64,000 nucleotides of DNA, taken from positions 496,001 through 560,000 of the forward strand of contig OZ004587.1 of NCBI GenBank assembly GCA_963924555.1. Direction: 5' to 3'. Below are positions 35,190 through 47,500 of this stretch, piece by piece. Made by a program: the position numbers and the translations under genes. The notes under the pieces were generated by a model that saw only the letters and a list, made by a program, of their open reading frames with translations, made no database searches and was not told where the DNA came from. Within the stretch, counting starts at the first letter, position 1; every line of letters begins with the position of its first letter. This stretch comes from Crambe crambe. Taxonomy: Eukaryota > Porifera > Demospongiae > Poecilosclerida > Crambeidae.

Positions 35190-35933
35190 ACAGAACAAAG
35201 AGAACAAAGAGGAACAAGTAGCTAATGATGAATTTTCATAATAATGTTTATAGCAAGGACATAATATTTACCAGGGGTGGTAGGGCTTGTCTTGAGTGCC
35301 TTCGTGTGACTGGTATAATTCAGCAAGCAGAGTTATTGATGTGAAGTTCATTCCTCACAGGGGGAGGAAGGTCATCTATTTTTGGGTAATAAAAAGTGTG
35401 ACCACACTAGCTAGGATGTGAAGTGTGCCATCTAGGGGGTCGGGGGGCATGCTCACCCAGGAAAATTTTAAGCCTCATTGGATTGGATCTGGTGCATCCA
35501 CTGAGGTTCTAGGGTGATATCTTGATTCCCACTGAATGTTATAGCTTGTTAGCAAGCTGAAAAACAACTATTTCAGTTATACTTATTAAGAACATGATGT
35601 CATAGTCCATCATTTTATAGCCCCACCTTCTGAATATTGAAGGCAAACAGTTGACAAACAGTTGAACAAGTTCTTTTGCAATTGCTTCTAGAATTACCTG
35701 GGTAATAGGATCACTGGTTCTTAGGGCTATTGCTTCAGGATAGTTTGTGTGTCCCTAATCACATTGGGGTATGTGTAGCTAGTCATTTCAGATCAAGTAA
35801 TGACAGTTTTGGAGATTAGCCACGGAGTTTGTTCAATACACAAATAATATTACAAAAAAGGTAAACTGATGATATAAACAAGTATCTTCTGTGTTATTAG
35901 TCTGGTTGTTCATAATATTATTGTACACCTTCA

Positions 35934-38900
35934 TCACGACCCACTGCAGCCACTATAATAATCGTCAACTGTTTCTTTCTAAAAGAGTAGATAGCTGAAT
36001 GAAATAAAGCAGTATTGCAACTGTTATACACACCTTTTCATATAAACGCAACTGATCTAATTGGTATCTTTGAATAGCCCTAGCTTTCAATATCTCAGAT
36101 ATGTCCTCCCTGGCATTATCTTCATCAGAATCTGAGGTATGTGCCTTTATGTATGTAAGCACGGACACACGAACACAAACATCACAGTTACTCATAGTAT
36201 GTGTCATCAACCCAGTCAATATTAACACACCTGTACAATGTAGTCCTCATTAGTTTCACTAAATAAGCCCTCTGAAGTCTCCATTTCCTATTGATTGAAT
36301 AGGCATATTTATACCACTCGTCAGACCAGCCTCTCCAATACTTACATCACTCATCAGACTAGCTTCTCCAATATCGTCCTCATTTACATCACTTGTCACT
36401 GTTGCCAGACTAGCCTCTCCAATACTGTCCTCATTTACATCACTCATCACACCAGCCTCTCCAATATTTACATCACTCATCAGACTAGCTTCTCCAATAT
36501 CATCACTCGTCAAGATCTCCACATCTATCTGAACAGGGAAACATGACACTTAGCAGACAATTCATAGTAACATACCTAGATCCTGGTTGAATGGGTCCTC
36601 TGAGGTCAGCTGAAGGAGTAATTATCTTAATAATTACCTCACATAGCTAAACACAATAACATACTTCTCCGGTTACGTGCACTTGTTCCAAACAAGCTTC
36701 CAATAGCTGATCTGGGATGAGTGGTATATCAAGTATCATAGGCCCCAAAAACTCAGTAAATTTATTGCAATATAAAAGGTAATTCACTGATTTCTTGACC
36801 AAGAGCTGTTTGCATAAACAGATGGCACCTTTTTTCATACTATCCTTATTTGATTGTATGTAGTCAAGCACAATTTGGACTTCTGCTAGAGAATTGCTAA
36901 TAGTCCTCTTCATTTCCTCTTTCAACATTTCTATTTCTTCCTTTGCTCTCTCTTGTAAATGCCATGCATCAATCAGTTGGTTTCTCAAACTTGCTGGAAT
37001 ATCACTTGTGGATGCCTGATTGAACCATATGACATCTCTTGAACACACCTCATTCATGGTTATCACCCTGGGATGTTTGTTCCATTCATGTTCATTGTAT
37101 TTTTCAACCAAGGCTTTCAGGCTGCCAGTAATAGATGTTATTTGCTTGCTGATTTTCTGGCTTAATTCATGGCCACCTATGTATGTACAAAAACGGCTTC
37201 GAATCAATAAGATTACAACATAAACCTTGTTCTTACTGGCATATTTAGCTTTGACATCAAGTAAGAAAAATCTCTCCTGCGATTTAGTGGAAATTCTTTG
37301 CATCATTTGTGTCTGCTTGATTCTATTGGACATCTCCCGGACTGTCTTGTATTCAGTAGATGCATCTGTCCATCGCCTGATCTTATGCTGTCTTTCAAAG
37401 TTCAGCATGCTTTTTTCAATTCTGTAAAGGAAAATCATTAGGTATTACATCCAGACGCTATGGTGTCATGAAATATTATTACGCATTAAGTTGCAAAATT
37501 AGTTCAGGGATGTTGTTACAAGTGGGTTCCTGCAGATCACATCTAGAATACACAAAATAACATTAAAATTAAAGGAATCTTGCATGTGGTGGTCAAACCT
37601 TGTTTTAATCTGGATCTCAACTAAATCACAATATTCAATCTTCCATTTTGGTAATTTGATGAGATTTGCTACAATATATTAATGATTAAAGGCATTCCAT
37701 AATTGATTGAATTTACACTGAGGTGAGAATGACTTCTCTCTCTCACTGCACCACTGGGATATAACATCACTTGTAACTTCAGTAGTATTAGCTGTTATAA
37801 TAATAATTGAGCACTTGGGTAAATTACGATAAAGTTCATACCAGGCAGTGAGGATAACAAAAAAAGCACTTGTTTTTTGGAATCTTCCAGTACTGAATGT
37901 CCTCTGTGCATTCGTGAAGTTAGAAGAGTGGCTACAATAATAATACAGTTACTATGTAAGCAGCAGTGCAGTAAGAAAACTATGAATGAAGCCATTTAAA
38001 ATATTTTATCATAGAGGTGGTCTTTATTATAGAGGTTGTCAGCTTAAATAGAGGTTAGTAAATACAAATAATACCAAGTTTGAGGTTTGCTTCCCTTCCA
38101 AGATGGAGTAGTATATCAGTTAACACATCTATACGATGACTAGGTCTCATCTCCTTGGTCATTCTTGAGTAGCGCCTGAGTTTTGACCACAACCTTTCTA
38201 CTACCTCTCCATCAGTCAGGCCAAAACCTGTTTGTTTTTCTTGGACTATACATAATCTGAAGGGATGAATAGCATGCTAATTATTGGGGGGGGAAGGAAA
38301 AAGGAAAGAAAGTTACCTGACACTTGGCCTGATGTCCATAGACATGAAATATAGGTATAGCCAGTTGTACATTACTCAAAAGTTCACCATTACCACTTGC
38401 CTATAATAAATATAGCAAAGCTGAAATAACTAGCTTAGCATGATTAAACTACAGGCTTACATGGAGATGTTTCTTAAGCATACATGCAATGTCATACAAT
38501 AGATGTATTCGCATTCTTTCATTCTGTTCCTTCATTTCTTTCAACATCCAAACAGAGTAGGCCAGTCTAAATCACATGATGTATTATTTTTTTTATCATT
38601 GGAGTTTGAAATTTGTTCACCTCTCTCCATGCTTCAGGTTGATGAATCTTTTTGGGAACTCATGTCTACATGCACGACCAAAAATAGCAGTTTCATCAAG
38701 TGCTGAATATCGTCCTGATGATTTCAGTGGGTGTCCAGCAAGAAATCGATTGCATCCCTATATATGAAGTGTACACAATTTATAAAAAAATATTATAGGC
38801 CATTAGTTCAAATTCACAGAATCAGAGGAGTTGTGTTTATAGGTTGAAATAAATCGATCGACAGCTGTTTGATTACCAAACATCAAATTCCCATGAAGGG

Positions 38901-40436
38901 GTTCACGAACACTTTTACCAGAACTTTTCTTCCTTGACAATCCAAACATGGCATCAAATGACTCAAACAAATCTCCTTCTTCCTAAAGAGACTTCTTTAT
39001 TCTATATCTGACCAAACAGATGATTATATATCTTACACTTGGACAAGCAAGACATGTATTTCCTCTGGGAAAGGAGGGGCAAAACTCTGTCAAGTACCTT
39101 TTCCTGTACTTAAAATATCTAACAGATTCAGAAATATGATAATCAGGCACATTATTAATATACCTACCTACCTGTACTCTTCAAATGAATCAATTATAGC
39201 TGGATACACTTTGGAATCCTGTATAAAATAGTAAAACTAGGATATAGAATAAGTATTATACATAATCACCTGGGATTGGGATAAAATAGAATACCATGGC
39301 CTCCTCAGTTTAAGTGCGTGAACAAAATCCTTCACTGCCACCTGACACTCAAGTAAAAGTGCCTCTAACCAATCTAGAAGATCAAAATGGAAGGCTTGTA
39401 TGGGGGATGATGGAGTTGCTGGCCACAGATTATAGCGAATAAGAGTGACAGCTTCTGGTTCACAGTGGCAAAATACCACAGACAAATTATGCTGGTTTCC
39501 TTTTTAAAAAATTAAACTTAAATAACATTGATAACAGAATAATTTGACTTACCAAAGCCATCCAAGCAAGCTAATGATTTCAGATATTTGCCTGAACAGT
39601 TATGGTCACAACAAACCATCCTAAATTTCATTAGTCATAATTATACATTATTATTAAATTATAGCCACACCTTCCATACTTCCAATAGATGATAGATGTT
39701 CATGTACTGGTGATTTTTCATTGCACATTGATGGCAAAAGTGGGAGTAGGGTCCACAGGATTGACAGCGGACAAGAGCAGGCATTCCACAATAACATTTC
39801 CATTCATGTGGTGGAGCACAGTTCTCAACATGTGCCATAAATAGTGCTGAATAAAATACAGATGGTGGGATCACCCCATGCAACACTGGTTTAAAGCAAC
39901 ATACAATCTCTGAGATTCTTCCATGAGTCTGATAGTGCATGTTGTCTTGACTCGTAGGACTGACGTGGTCGTACACATTCAGGCTGAATATCACACTCCC
40001 GACCACCCCCAATATCATCATACAAATCAACTTGGGGAGGCTGTTGTGTGTGAGGGAAATGCTCACCATCATCAATGCTGTTTCCAGCTGCTGGAAACTC
40101 AGAGCTTACCACTTTTGATCTGCCTGTCAGTGAATCAGAGATAATATTTTTTGCCTTGATAGTGGTTCGCTTCCTACGCCTAAACCCTTTCCCTTTTGAG
40201 TAGTGATTGAGTAAGGAAGCTGCATACATAGGGATGACTATAAGTGTGACCAATAACTGATTTAAAGGCTAGGTAATAAAATATCAAAGAGTAGATTATT
40301 ACAAGATACTTACCCACGAATAAACAGTCACTTTAGTCACTGAAAAATAGGAAGACTCACCGTCAGCAGAACACAGAACGATGCACTTGCCACGTGGGTG
40401 GGTGGGCGTAACGCACGGTAGCTTTGGGGCGCGCAT
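35934..40436 (-). CDS. KDZ (Kyakuja/Dileera/Zisupton) transposase, probably one or two frame defects
   Basis: Exons run from an ATG at 40434-40436 (40361-40436, 39905-40219, 39671-39846, about 39550-39620, 39270-39499, 39172-39218, 39037-39103, 38818-38982, 38621-38757, 38461-38566, 38315-38400, 38075-38256, 37842-37931, 37747-37791, 37599-37668, 37483-37542, 37237-37421, 36665-37176, 36346-36528, 36231-36287, 36034-36144, 35934-35978). Landmarks in order: a CxC2-like cysteine cluster (CYCGMPALVRCQSCG), FCHCEPEAVTLIRYNLWPAT, FDAMFGLSRKKS (first Asp), CRHEF and GER, LLYDIACMLKKH (second Asp), IFHVYGHQAKCQ and TDGEVVERLW (Glu). KDZ transposases cut and paste DNA by an RNase H-fold DDE mechanism. 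An extra A near 38236 shifts the frame before TGFGLTDGE, and the 39671/39620 junction is not in phase. The C-terminus has acidic repeats (IGEASLMSDV). Confidence 0.82.
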
Positions 40437-40470
40437 GCGATCTGCGGTGCATTGAGATTTTATTAGTCAT

Positions 40471-40550
40471 ACACAGGTGCTGATAAATCCTTGCTGCGTA
40501 TTTACATAAAAGCTGATAACTCCCTTCTATAGATTGCGTGATAATACGCG
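40471..40550 (-). repeat. Right terminal inverted repeat of the KDZ element
   Basis: Complement of 31547-31625 with few differences (for example TATAGAAGGG for TATAGTAGGG). It lies only 35 bp from the transposase start codon, so the transposase promoter probably lies in or next to this repeat. Confidence 0.92.
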
Positions 40551-41725
40551 AACCGGGTGACTACCAATATACTAATAGCGGGTGCAAGATGTAGTGCAGA
40601 GGATATTTGGATGGTGTGCTGGATTCTGGTGGCTGCAGCAGAGCTTGCTGATATGAGAGCTCAGTATATTCCTCCCCAAATAGATTGAAGTTACATAGCC
40701 CACTTTCCACAACCACCTCTCTTTAACTCAAATCATTTATTCTTTTTTAACTGCATGGACGGCTATCACACACCCTGACAGACCGACAATACAACTCAAC
40801 ATTTTCATTCCTTTTCATTGTGCAAGTCATGATGTAATAAAGTATTGTGAAGCATTAAAAAAAAAAAAAAAAAAAGCTAGGATGGCAGTCCTTGAGATGA
40901 GAGGAAGCAGTGGACCTCAGTCTGGCTTGTGCATCATGTGACCATCAATAGCATATGTCATCCATGCAACATCATCTTCAGAAGACTGACAGTGAACCAA
41001 ACAGGAAGGGTACTTTGTGCCAACTAAGCGGCCAATCTTGATCATACATAGCTACTTTAGAGAGACATGATATCAAGCTGACACGACCACTTGATTTGGA
41101 CTGGCTTGGAGAGCAAGTTAGCAAGGATCGCATTTATTAATTGACATGCAAGGTCTTCCACAAATCTGCACACAACTACTTTCTCTGCTGAAGGATCTCA
41201 TTTGATATGGCCTTAGGCAATCAGTCTGAAACTTATTCAGTTTACACTAAGACGCGCGTTAATTACGTGTCACTTCCTGTCTAGTGGCTTGAACTAGGTC
41301 AATGGAGTGGAATTTGACTTTTAACATTACTGTATTTTACCTGTGATATCTCAGAAATGCTTTCAGCTAGCGCTTTCATTTTTTGATACTTACTAAATGA
41401 AAGGTTGGTGATCATTCTCTTTACCTTTAATTCAGCAAAAACTCAGTGCCCTCTCTGATGTGGCAGGGCTAACTAGTGAGATTTCAGCACGGGTACCTAT
41501 CTTCAGTACACCGGACATCTCGATGGAAAATGGATTGGGCCTTTGATACTTTGCATGTGGATAGCCAACAGTATGAACTATATAATCATGCAAAAAACTT
41601 AAGTCTAGCTTGAAAACACACCGAACTGCAGGACAATGAAATGTCACAAAAAATCAGTGACACAGCAAACTTTCTACTGATAAAAGGTTTGTGAGACTTG
41701 AATGGAGGCTTAACTAGCCCTTTCT
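40551..41725. other. Spacer between KDZ element and unit B
   Basis: No gene recognised. A run of 19-20 A at about 40857-40876 follows an AATAAA signal (near 40833), as in the tail of a reverse-transcribed RNA. Another TACACCGGACATCTCGATG word occurs near 41511. Confidence 0.45.
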
Positions 41726-43250
41726 TTATAGTGTGGAGCAATCAGACTGTTTGTATGTCAAACCAATAAAAAGTTATACAAGTTTTTATTGGCACTACTT
41801 TTCCAACTTTCTCCAAACTGGTCAACTTTAGTGCACCGGACATCTCGATGCAAATGGTCTGTTCCCAAAATTTTAAGTTGCTCTCTGATCCACACAGTTT
41901 GAACTTTAACATGACATGATAAGATATGCACAAAACCTTGTCATAAATGAAATATGACTGTTGAAAAGTATAGAAAATATCTGGTTTACAGCTTCAGACC
42001 CACTGTTGCGACGTCATCAAAACGTCAGGTGTAATTTGATACGTGGTTTGTGGCTACAGCTCAATAGAACAGGTGGTGATTAAAAAAACATGTCCCAGTC
42101 TTTACATCACGTGAAGTCTTACGAAACGTCATCTAGTGGTCTGTAGTGTGGTTTATCCTGACATTCCACAATCAGGTACTTAACGCATCTCAGTGTAAAC
42201 TGATTGGGACGTAACGACATCTCTGCAGCACTCTGGGGTGGAATAATAGCAATAGAGTAGTTAGGGCCTGCACATCATGGAGGGAGAAGTCGAGACAACT
42301 TACTATCACGTACACCAGGAGACAAAGACAGTCACGTAGGAAATGTCAGACCTACATTCCTTTTGATGCTTTAAAGCTTAGCTATGCAGCTTCCGTGAAT
42401 GGAGTAGATGGGCGAATAGCCAATGTGCATGGATTTATAAGGAGAACAAGAAATACACATGCATAATTGTTGCTTAGTTAACTAGCTATATGCAGTTACC
42501 ATGGCTACAAGGGGAGATGAAGTGGGCAGTCCATAATGTTCGTAACTAGGTGTGCTGTGATTTATCCCTTGAATCATGTTAAAGACATCTACTACATCTG
42601 TCTGTTTAATTAAAGGGACATCCTGATTGTAAAACCATTGTCATACCAGACTACTATGTTCGACATTAGTGTCATCAGTAGCTAGTGCTTATTCTCAGGA
42701 TGGGAAAGGAACGAACAGTCAGTCAGGGGAGAGACATAATGTTGCTAATTGCCTTTAGCTCTTGCCTTCAGCCAAATGACGTGATGTGTGGGCAACTGTC
42801 AAATAGATAATTGACTTCTTGCGTGGGTGCACGAACCTCCAACCTCTGTATTTGCATGTGGTCCCTTTTAATAAAGATGATCAGAGGTCATGGACAAGCA
42901 TGCATCCAGCATCCATGGAAATGAACAACATGCAAGAATTCTTCTTGTGTGGGTGCTACATAACTACGTAAGCTTCCAGAATGTGATTGACTTTGCTGAA
43001 TTGGTTTTCTACTGTTTGTCAGGAGATAATGTGGCCAAACTAGTTTGACGATGTAGTTTAAGAGTACATTTTTTTCTGAAAGAAAGCCATTGGAGCATCA
43101 TGTCTAATCACGGGGCATTCTGGATGATGATAATGTACGAATAAAACTCACTTGATGTGAAAAAAAATAGAAAATGGTGCGTGCCAGAAAGCCTCTCACA
43201 GTTATTCTCGCAATAGATTAAGGTGACTTTATCATGTCGAAGTAGAATGT
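41726..43250. repeat. Non-coding repeat block at the start of unit B
   Basis: Counterpart of 2392-4222 without the DIRS-like insertion; the empty site is near 43205-43270. No gene. Confidence 0.7.
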
Positions 43251-43791
43251 GAAGGATTTAGTGAACATTGTGTAGTTAGAAGACTGTGTAATTATAGTGT
43301 GTGGAATTGATTCTCGTGGTTTGTGGTCAGTTAATATAATTATCGGTCTTGTGGTTGTTTTGGTGACTGTATTAGCGATTCTCAGTGTGTGATTGTTTAA
43401 GATAAATTGATAAATTATTGTTCTAGCGAGAGATCCTCCACATAAAAGGAAAATACATCATCTTCTCATCCTAAAGCCCAATAGAGTACAACTTTGTCAT
43501 CAAGTCACCATGGAGATGTCATAACCATACGGTAGCCAGTACCATTCATTTCACTCTTCCCAATAGAAAAATATTTAATAGTCCAAAAAAGTTCTTGTCA
43601 CAAAAATAAAATGAATAACTGAAAATTACCAATTACATAATTATTACGAACAATACAGAAATTGTGTTAGCACGAAGTGTAGAAAAAGCTACAGCATAAT
43701 TTGAAGATAATTCTAGTGACCAAATGAAAGTGTCGAGTGAGGGAAAACAGAAATGAGCACAAGACAATAGTGGTGGATGAGGAGGGAAGCG

Positions 43792-43986
43792 TCATTGTTT
43801 AGTGAGTAAGTATTTCACAACCTCACTGTGACCCTTCTTTAGGGCCAACTGGAGTGGTGTCTCGTCAAACTTGTTCTTGATGGTTGGGGGGCAATGGATG
43901 TGTTCAATTAGATGCTTGACGACTGCGAGATGACCATTTTTTGATGCATAATGGAGCGGAGTCTCTCCATTCACATCTTGACACAT
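43792..43986 (-). pseudogene. Duplicated 3' end of the ankyrin exon
   Basis: The last two ankyrin repeats plus stop (NGETPLHYASKNGH, then LQLALKKGHSEVV) repeated downstream of the complete B gene. The tandem duplication spans about 43240-43990 and 44003-44770 with the 3' flank included. It lacks a splice acceptor and start, so it is a fragment. Its junction is at TCACATCTTGACA. Confidence 0.8.
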
Positions 43987-44577
43987 TCACATCTTGACAT
44001 AGATTAAGGTGACTTTATCATGTTGAAGTAGAATGTGAAGGATTTAGTGAACATTGTGTAGTTAGAACACTGTGTAATTATAGTGTGTGGAATATATTCT
44101 TGTGGTTTGTGGTGAGTTAATATAATTATTCGTCTTGTGGTTGTTTTGGTGAATGTATTAGCGACTCTCAGTTTGTGATTGTTTATGATAAATTGATAAA
44201 TTATTGTTCTAGTGAGTGATCCTCCACATAAAAGGAAAATACATCATCTTCTTATCCTAAAGCCCAATAGAGTACAACTTTGTCATTAAGTCACCATGGA
44301 GATGTCATAACCGTATGGTAGCCAGTACCATTCATTTCACTCTTCCCAATAGAAAAATATTTAATAGTCCAAAAAAGTTCTTGTCACAAAAATAAAATGA
44401 ATAACTGAAAATTACCAATTACATAATTATTACGAACAATACAGAAATTGTGTTAGCACGAAGTGTAGAAAAAGCTACAGCATAATTTGAAGATAATTAT
44501 AGTGACCAAATGAAAGTGTTGAATGAGGGAAAGCAGAAATGAGCACAAGACAATAGTGGTGGATGAGGAGGGAAGTG

Positions 44578-47500
44578 TCATTGTTTAGTGAGTAAGTATT
44601 CCACCACCTCACTGTGACCCTCCTCTAGGGCCAACTGGAGTGGTGTCTCGTTGAACTTGTTCTTGGTGGTTGGGTGGCAATGGATGTGTTCAATCAGATG
44701 CTTGACAATGGCAAGTTGACCATATTCGGCTGCTACATGGAGCGGAGTGTCTCCATCGTTTTCTTGACACATCGAGTTGCATCCCTTGTTTTGGGTTAAG
44801 TAGTTTACGATGGAGAGGTGTCCATTCTTAGCTGCCATGTGAAGAGGTGTGACATTATTGTCATCCAGACTGTTAGGGTCACAGCCATGCCTCTGAACCA
44901 AGTTGATGACGAGGTGGAGGTGACCCTCTTGAGAAGCATGATGGAGTGGTCGTCTTCCTAATTTACCGGGAAGATTAGGACTGCAATGCATGACATTTAT
45001 TAAATAGTCTACTACATCACTATGTCCGTGAAGGGCTGCACTGTGAAGTGGTGTGCTGTTATGATTGTCTGTACTGAGTGGATGACACTTTCTCTCTTCA
45101 CATAAATACTTGACAGTAGATAAGTGTCCATGCTTTGCAGCGAGATGTAGGGGGGTGGCTTGATCATTGTCTCTACTGGCAGGGTGACAGCCACACTCCA
45201 TTATCAAGAACTTGACAATGGACAAGTGACCCTCCTGGGCAGCATCAAAGAGAGGTCCTCTACCATATTTCACATCTGGAAGGTTGGGGTCACATCGACA
45301 GTCTCTGATGAGATACTTTACGATATCGATGTGCCCCTCCAGAGCTGCCACGTGTATGGGAGTGGTCTTGTGTGAGGTGGAGTCTGAAAATATGTCCTGA
45401 AGCATCTTCTCCATCAAATACTTTACAGTTTTCAAATTTCCACCCTTGCAAGCACTATGTAGAGATGAGTAGCCATCTTCGTCCTGGTGGAGTGGATCCA
45501 TTTGATGATTTTCTACCAAATACTTGACTGTCGAGAGATGCCCTGCTTCAGCTGCTCTGTGGAGAGGTGTAGTTGCGTGCCACCCTGAAGGTGCAGGGTT
45601 GCATTGAACTTGGTCGATGAGGTACTTGAGCACCTCCAGTCTGCCGTAGTCGGCTGCAACGTGCAGAACTGTATCACCATTCCTGTCCTCGGTCAGGGGA
45701 TTGAGCCCCTCTGTGACGAGACGCTTGACTTGTTGTAGGTTTCCTTCTTGGGCTGCATCGTGTAGTTCTTCATTGTGCTCTGTGGTGGTGTGTGCTTGGT
45801 CCAACATGTCGAGACGTGGGTCGTCGAAGTCTCTCCCTCTGTTGTCCTGTGACGTGAGGGAAGGAAAATGTGACTGTAGTAGTAATAATTGTGGTTTGGT
45901 GTTTAGTTATAATGTGTAAGTGGATCAATTGTCTGTCTGATCTATCTATGATGGATTGTAGTGAGGTTACAGGAAAGTGTACTGCGCGCGTGAGCGCGCG
46001 CGAAAATTTTTGGAAAGCCACGCCCACTTTGGATTGGCCACGCCCATTACCTATTGGCCACGCCCACTTTCTACTAATCTGAGGGAAATCAAACCCGCTT
46101 TTGGATGACCACGCCCATTTTCAATTCAAAACACCCACACTCGTTAATGAAAGGAAAAAAAATTATGCTAAATAAAAAGGCCATGTAGGGTTATTCTGTA
46201 CTTTAACAGTTTCTGTCAACGAAAATCGAAATAATGCTGCCTTCAATAATAATCCCTACATCACTGCCTCCCACCAAGCTGCTTTCAACGAGCATTTTCT
46301 ATTCCAACCAACAAATCTGGGTTTAAAAGTGTGGATGTTATACCAAGGATAAAATGACTCCATCAACCCTGCAAGTCAATCGTCTTCTGGAAATTCTACA
46401 GTCTGTTTTCATTTGACATTCCCCTCTACCCTTCAATCAAACAGATGCTCAGGTAAGAAAATAGTACAGTCATCTCTTTTCCCTTTCAGTATAGAGAAAC
46501 ATTTTTTTATAGTATAATACCACTCTCACTATACTGACGTATTCCAATTACAGCCAGATACATTATTAACCATATAATTATACCCTTCAAATTTTCTTTG
46601 GATATTATGTAGGACCTACTAGCAACCCACAAAATTATTCTCTACGAGATCCTCCTCTGGTTTCTAACTCTTTAGCTGCAATGTATGGCAGTTTAACACA
46701 AGATCCTCCTCAATTTCTAGTTCCTTACATGAACGTTTATTGGCTTTTCCTTCGCCTTCCAATCATAGCACCCCACTATTACAAGAACATCCGGTGAGCT
46801 CTTCACATCCATCAATATCTCCCACACTGGTGAGCTCTCCACCCACGCTTGCTTCTTCTTCAGGTCCAACCCTTTCTCAGATATCTCTCACACTGGCTTC
46901 TTCAGTGAGCTCTTTACATCCAACCCTTCCTCAGATATCTCCCACACTGGCTTCTCCTATAGTAAACCCGTTAGTGCCCGCTGGGTTAATCCCAGAGGAC
47001 CTCTCTGATATTCTTGCTGTCCCACTAGAGGATGCAGCTATTTCAAAGAAATGTACTAAAAGAATTACAGGAGTTAGAGCTCTAACTGCAGATAACTTTT
47101 CTGAAATGCTGTTGGAAGAGAGAAAGAAAAAAAAAGAAGAGGCTGAAAAATTGAAGTAAGATAAGAAAGAAGAAAGGGAACGTAAGAAAAAAGAAAGGGA
47201 AGAGAAGAAAGAAATGGAGGCAACGAAGAATGAAAGGAAGCAGAGAGAGAAAAGAACGCAAAACGCAAACGGAGCACTCTGTGACAAGGCTGTTGTGTAG
47301 TGATGATGAAGACCCTCCACCTATACAAAGTCCTTCTACATCTCACATGACATCTGCAAAAGATACCAGTGAGTCTGACCCAGGAGCAAACATCCGACCT
47401 AGTTGAAGTACACATCTTCCTACATGTTTTAGGGATGAAAGTGATGTGCATTGTGTCATCGTAATGAGCCTGAAGGTCTGGCAGCAAGTATCGTCTTTTG

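Larger units (their letters stand above)
31547..40550. mobile_element. 9.0-kb KDZ-type DNA transposon with two convergent genes
   Basis: Left end 31547-31625 and right end 40471-40550 are inverted copies of about 80 bp with about four differences. They start CGCGTATTATCACGCAATCT and end ACACAGG-type sequence inward. Between them are a minus-strand KDZ transposase gene (35934-40436) and a plus-strand accessory gene (ending 35189), tail to tail. The element begins exactly where unit A stops matching unit B. No clear target-site duplication is seen (left flank TTCTCTAT, right flank AACCGGGT). Confidence 0.88.

Noticed and set aside
36570..36620. Small KDZ exon candidate with good-looking borders
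   Set aside because: Neither phase joins it to its neighbours, while skipping it joins the flanking exons in frame.
40302..40327. Mini-exon in the KDZ 5' region
   Set aside because: Including it breaks the frame into the next exon; direct splicing from 40361 to 40219 keeps frame.
45870..46082. Frames upstream of the ankyrin exons (also 9062-9379)
   Set aside because: They run through minisatellite and exon in the wrong frame and are not matched between the units.
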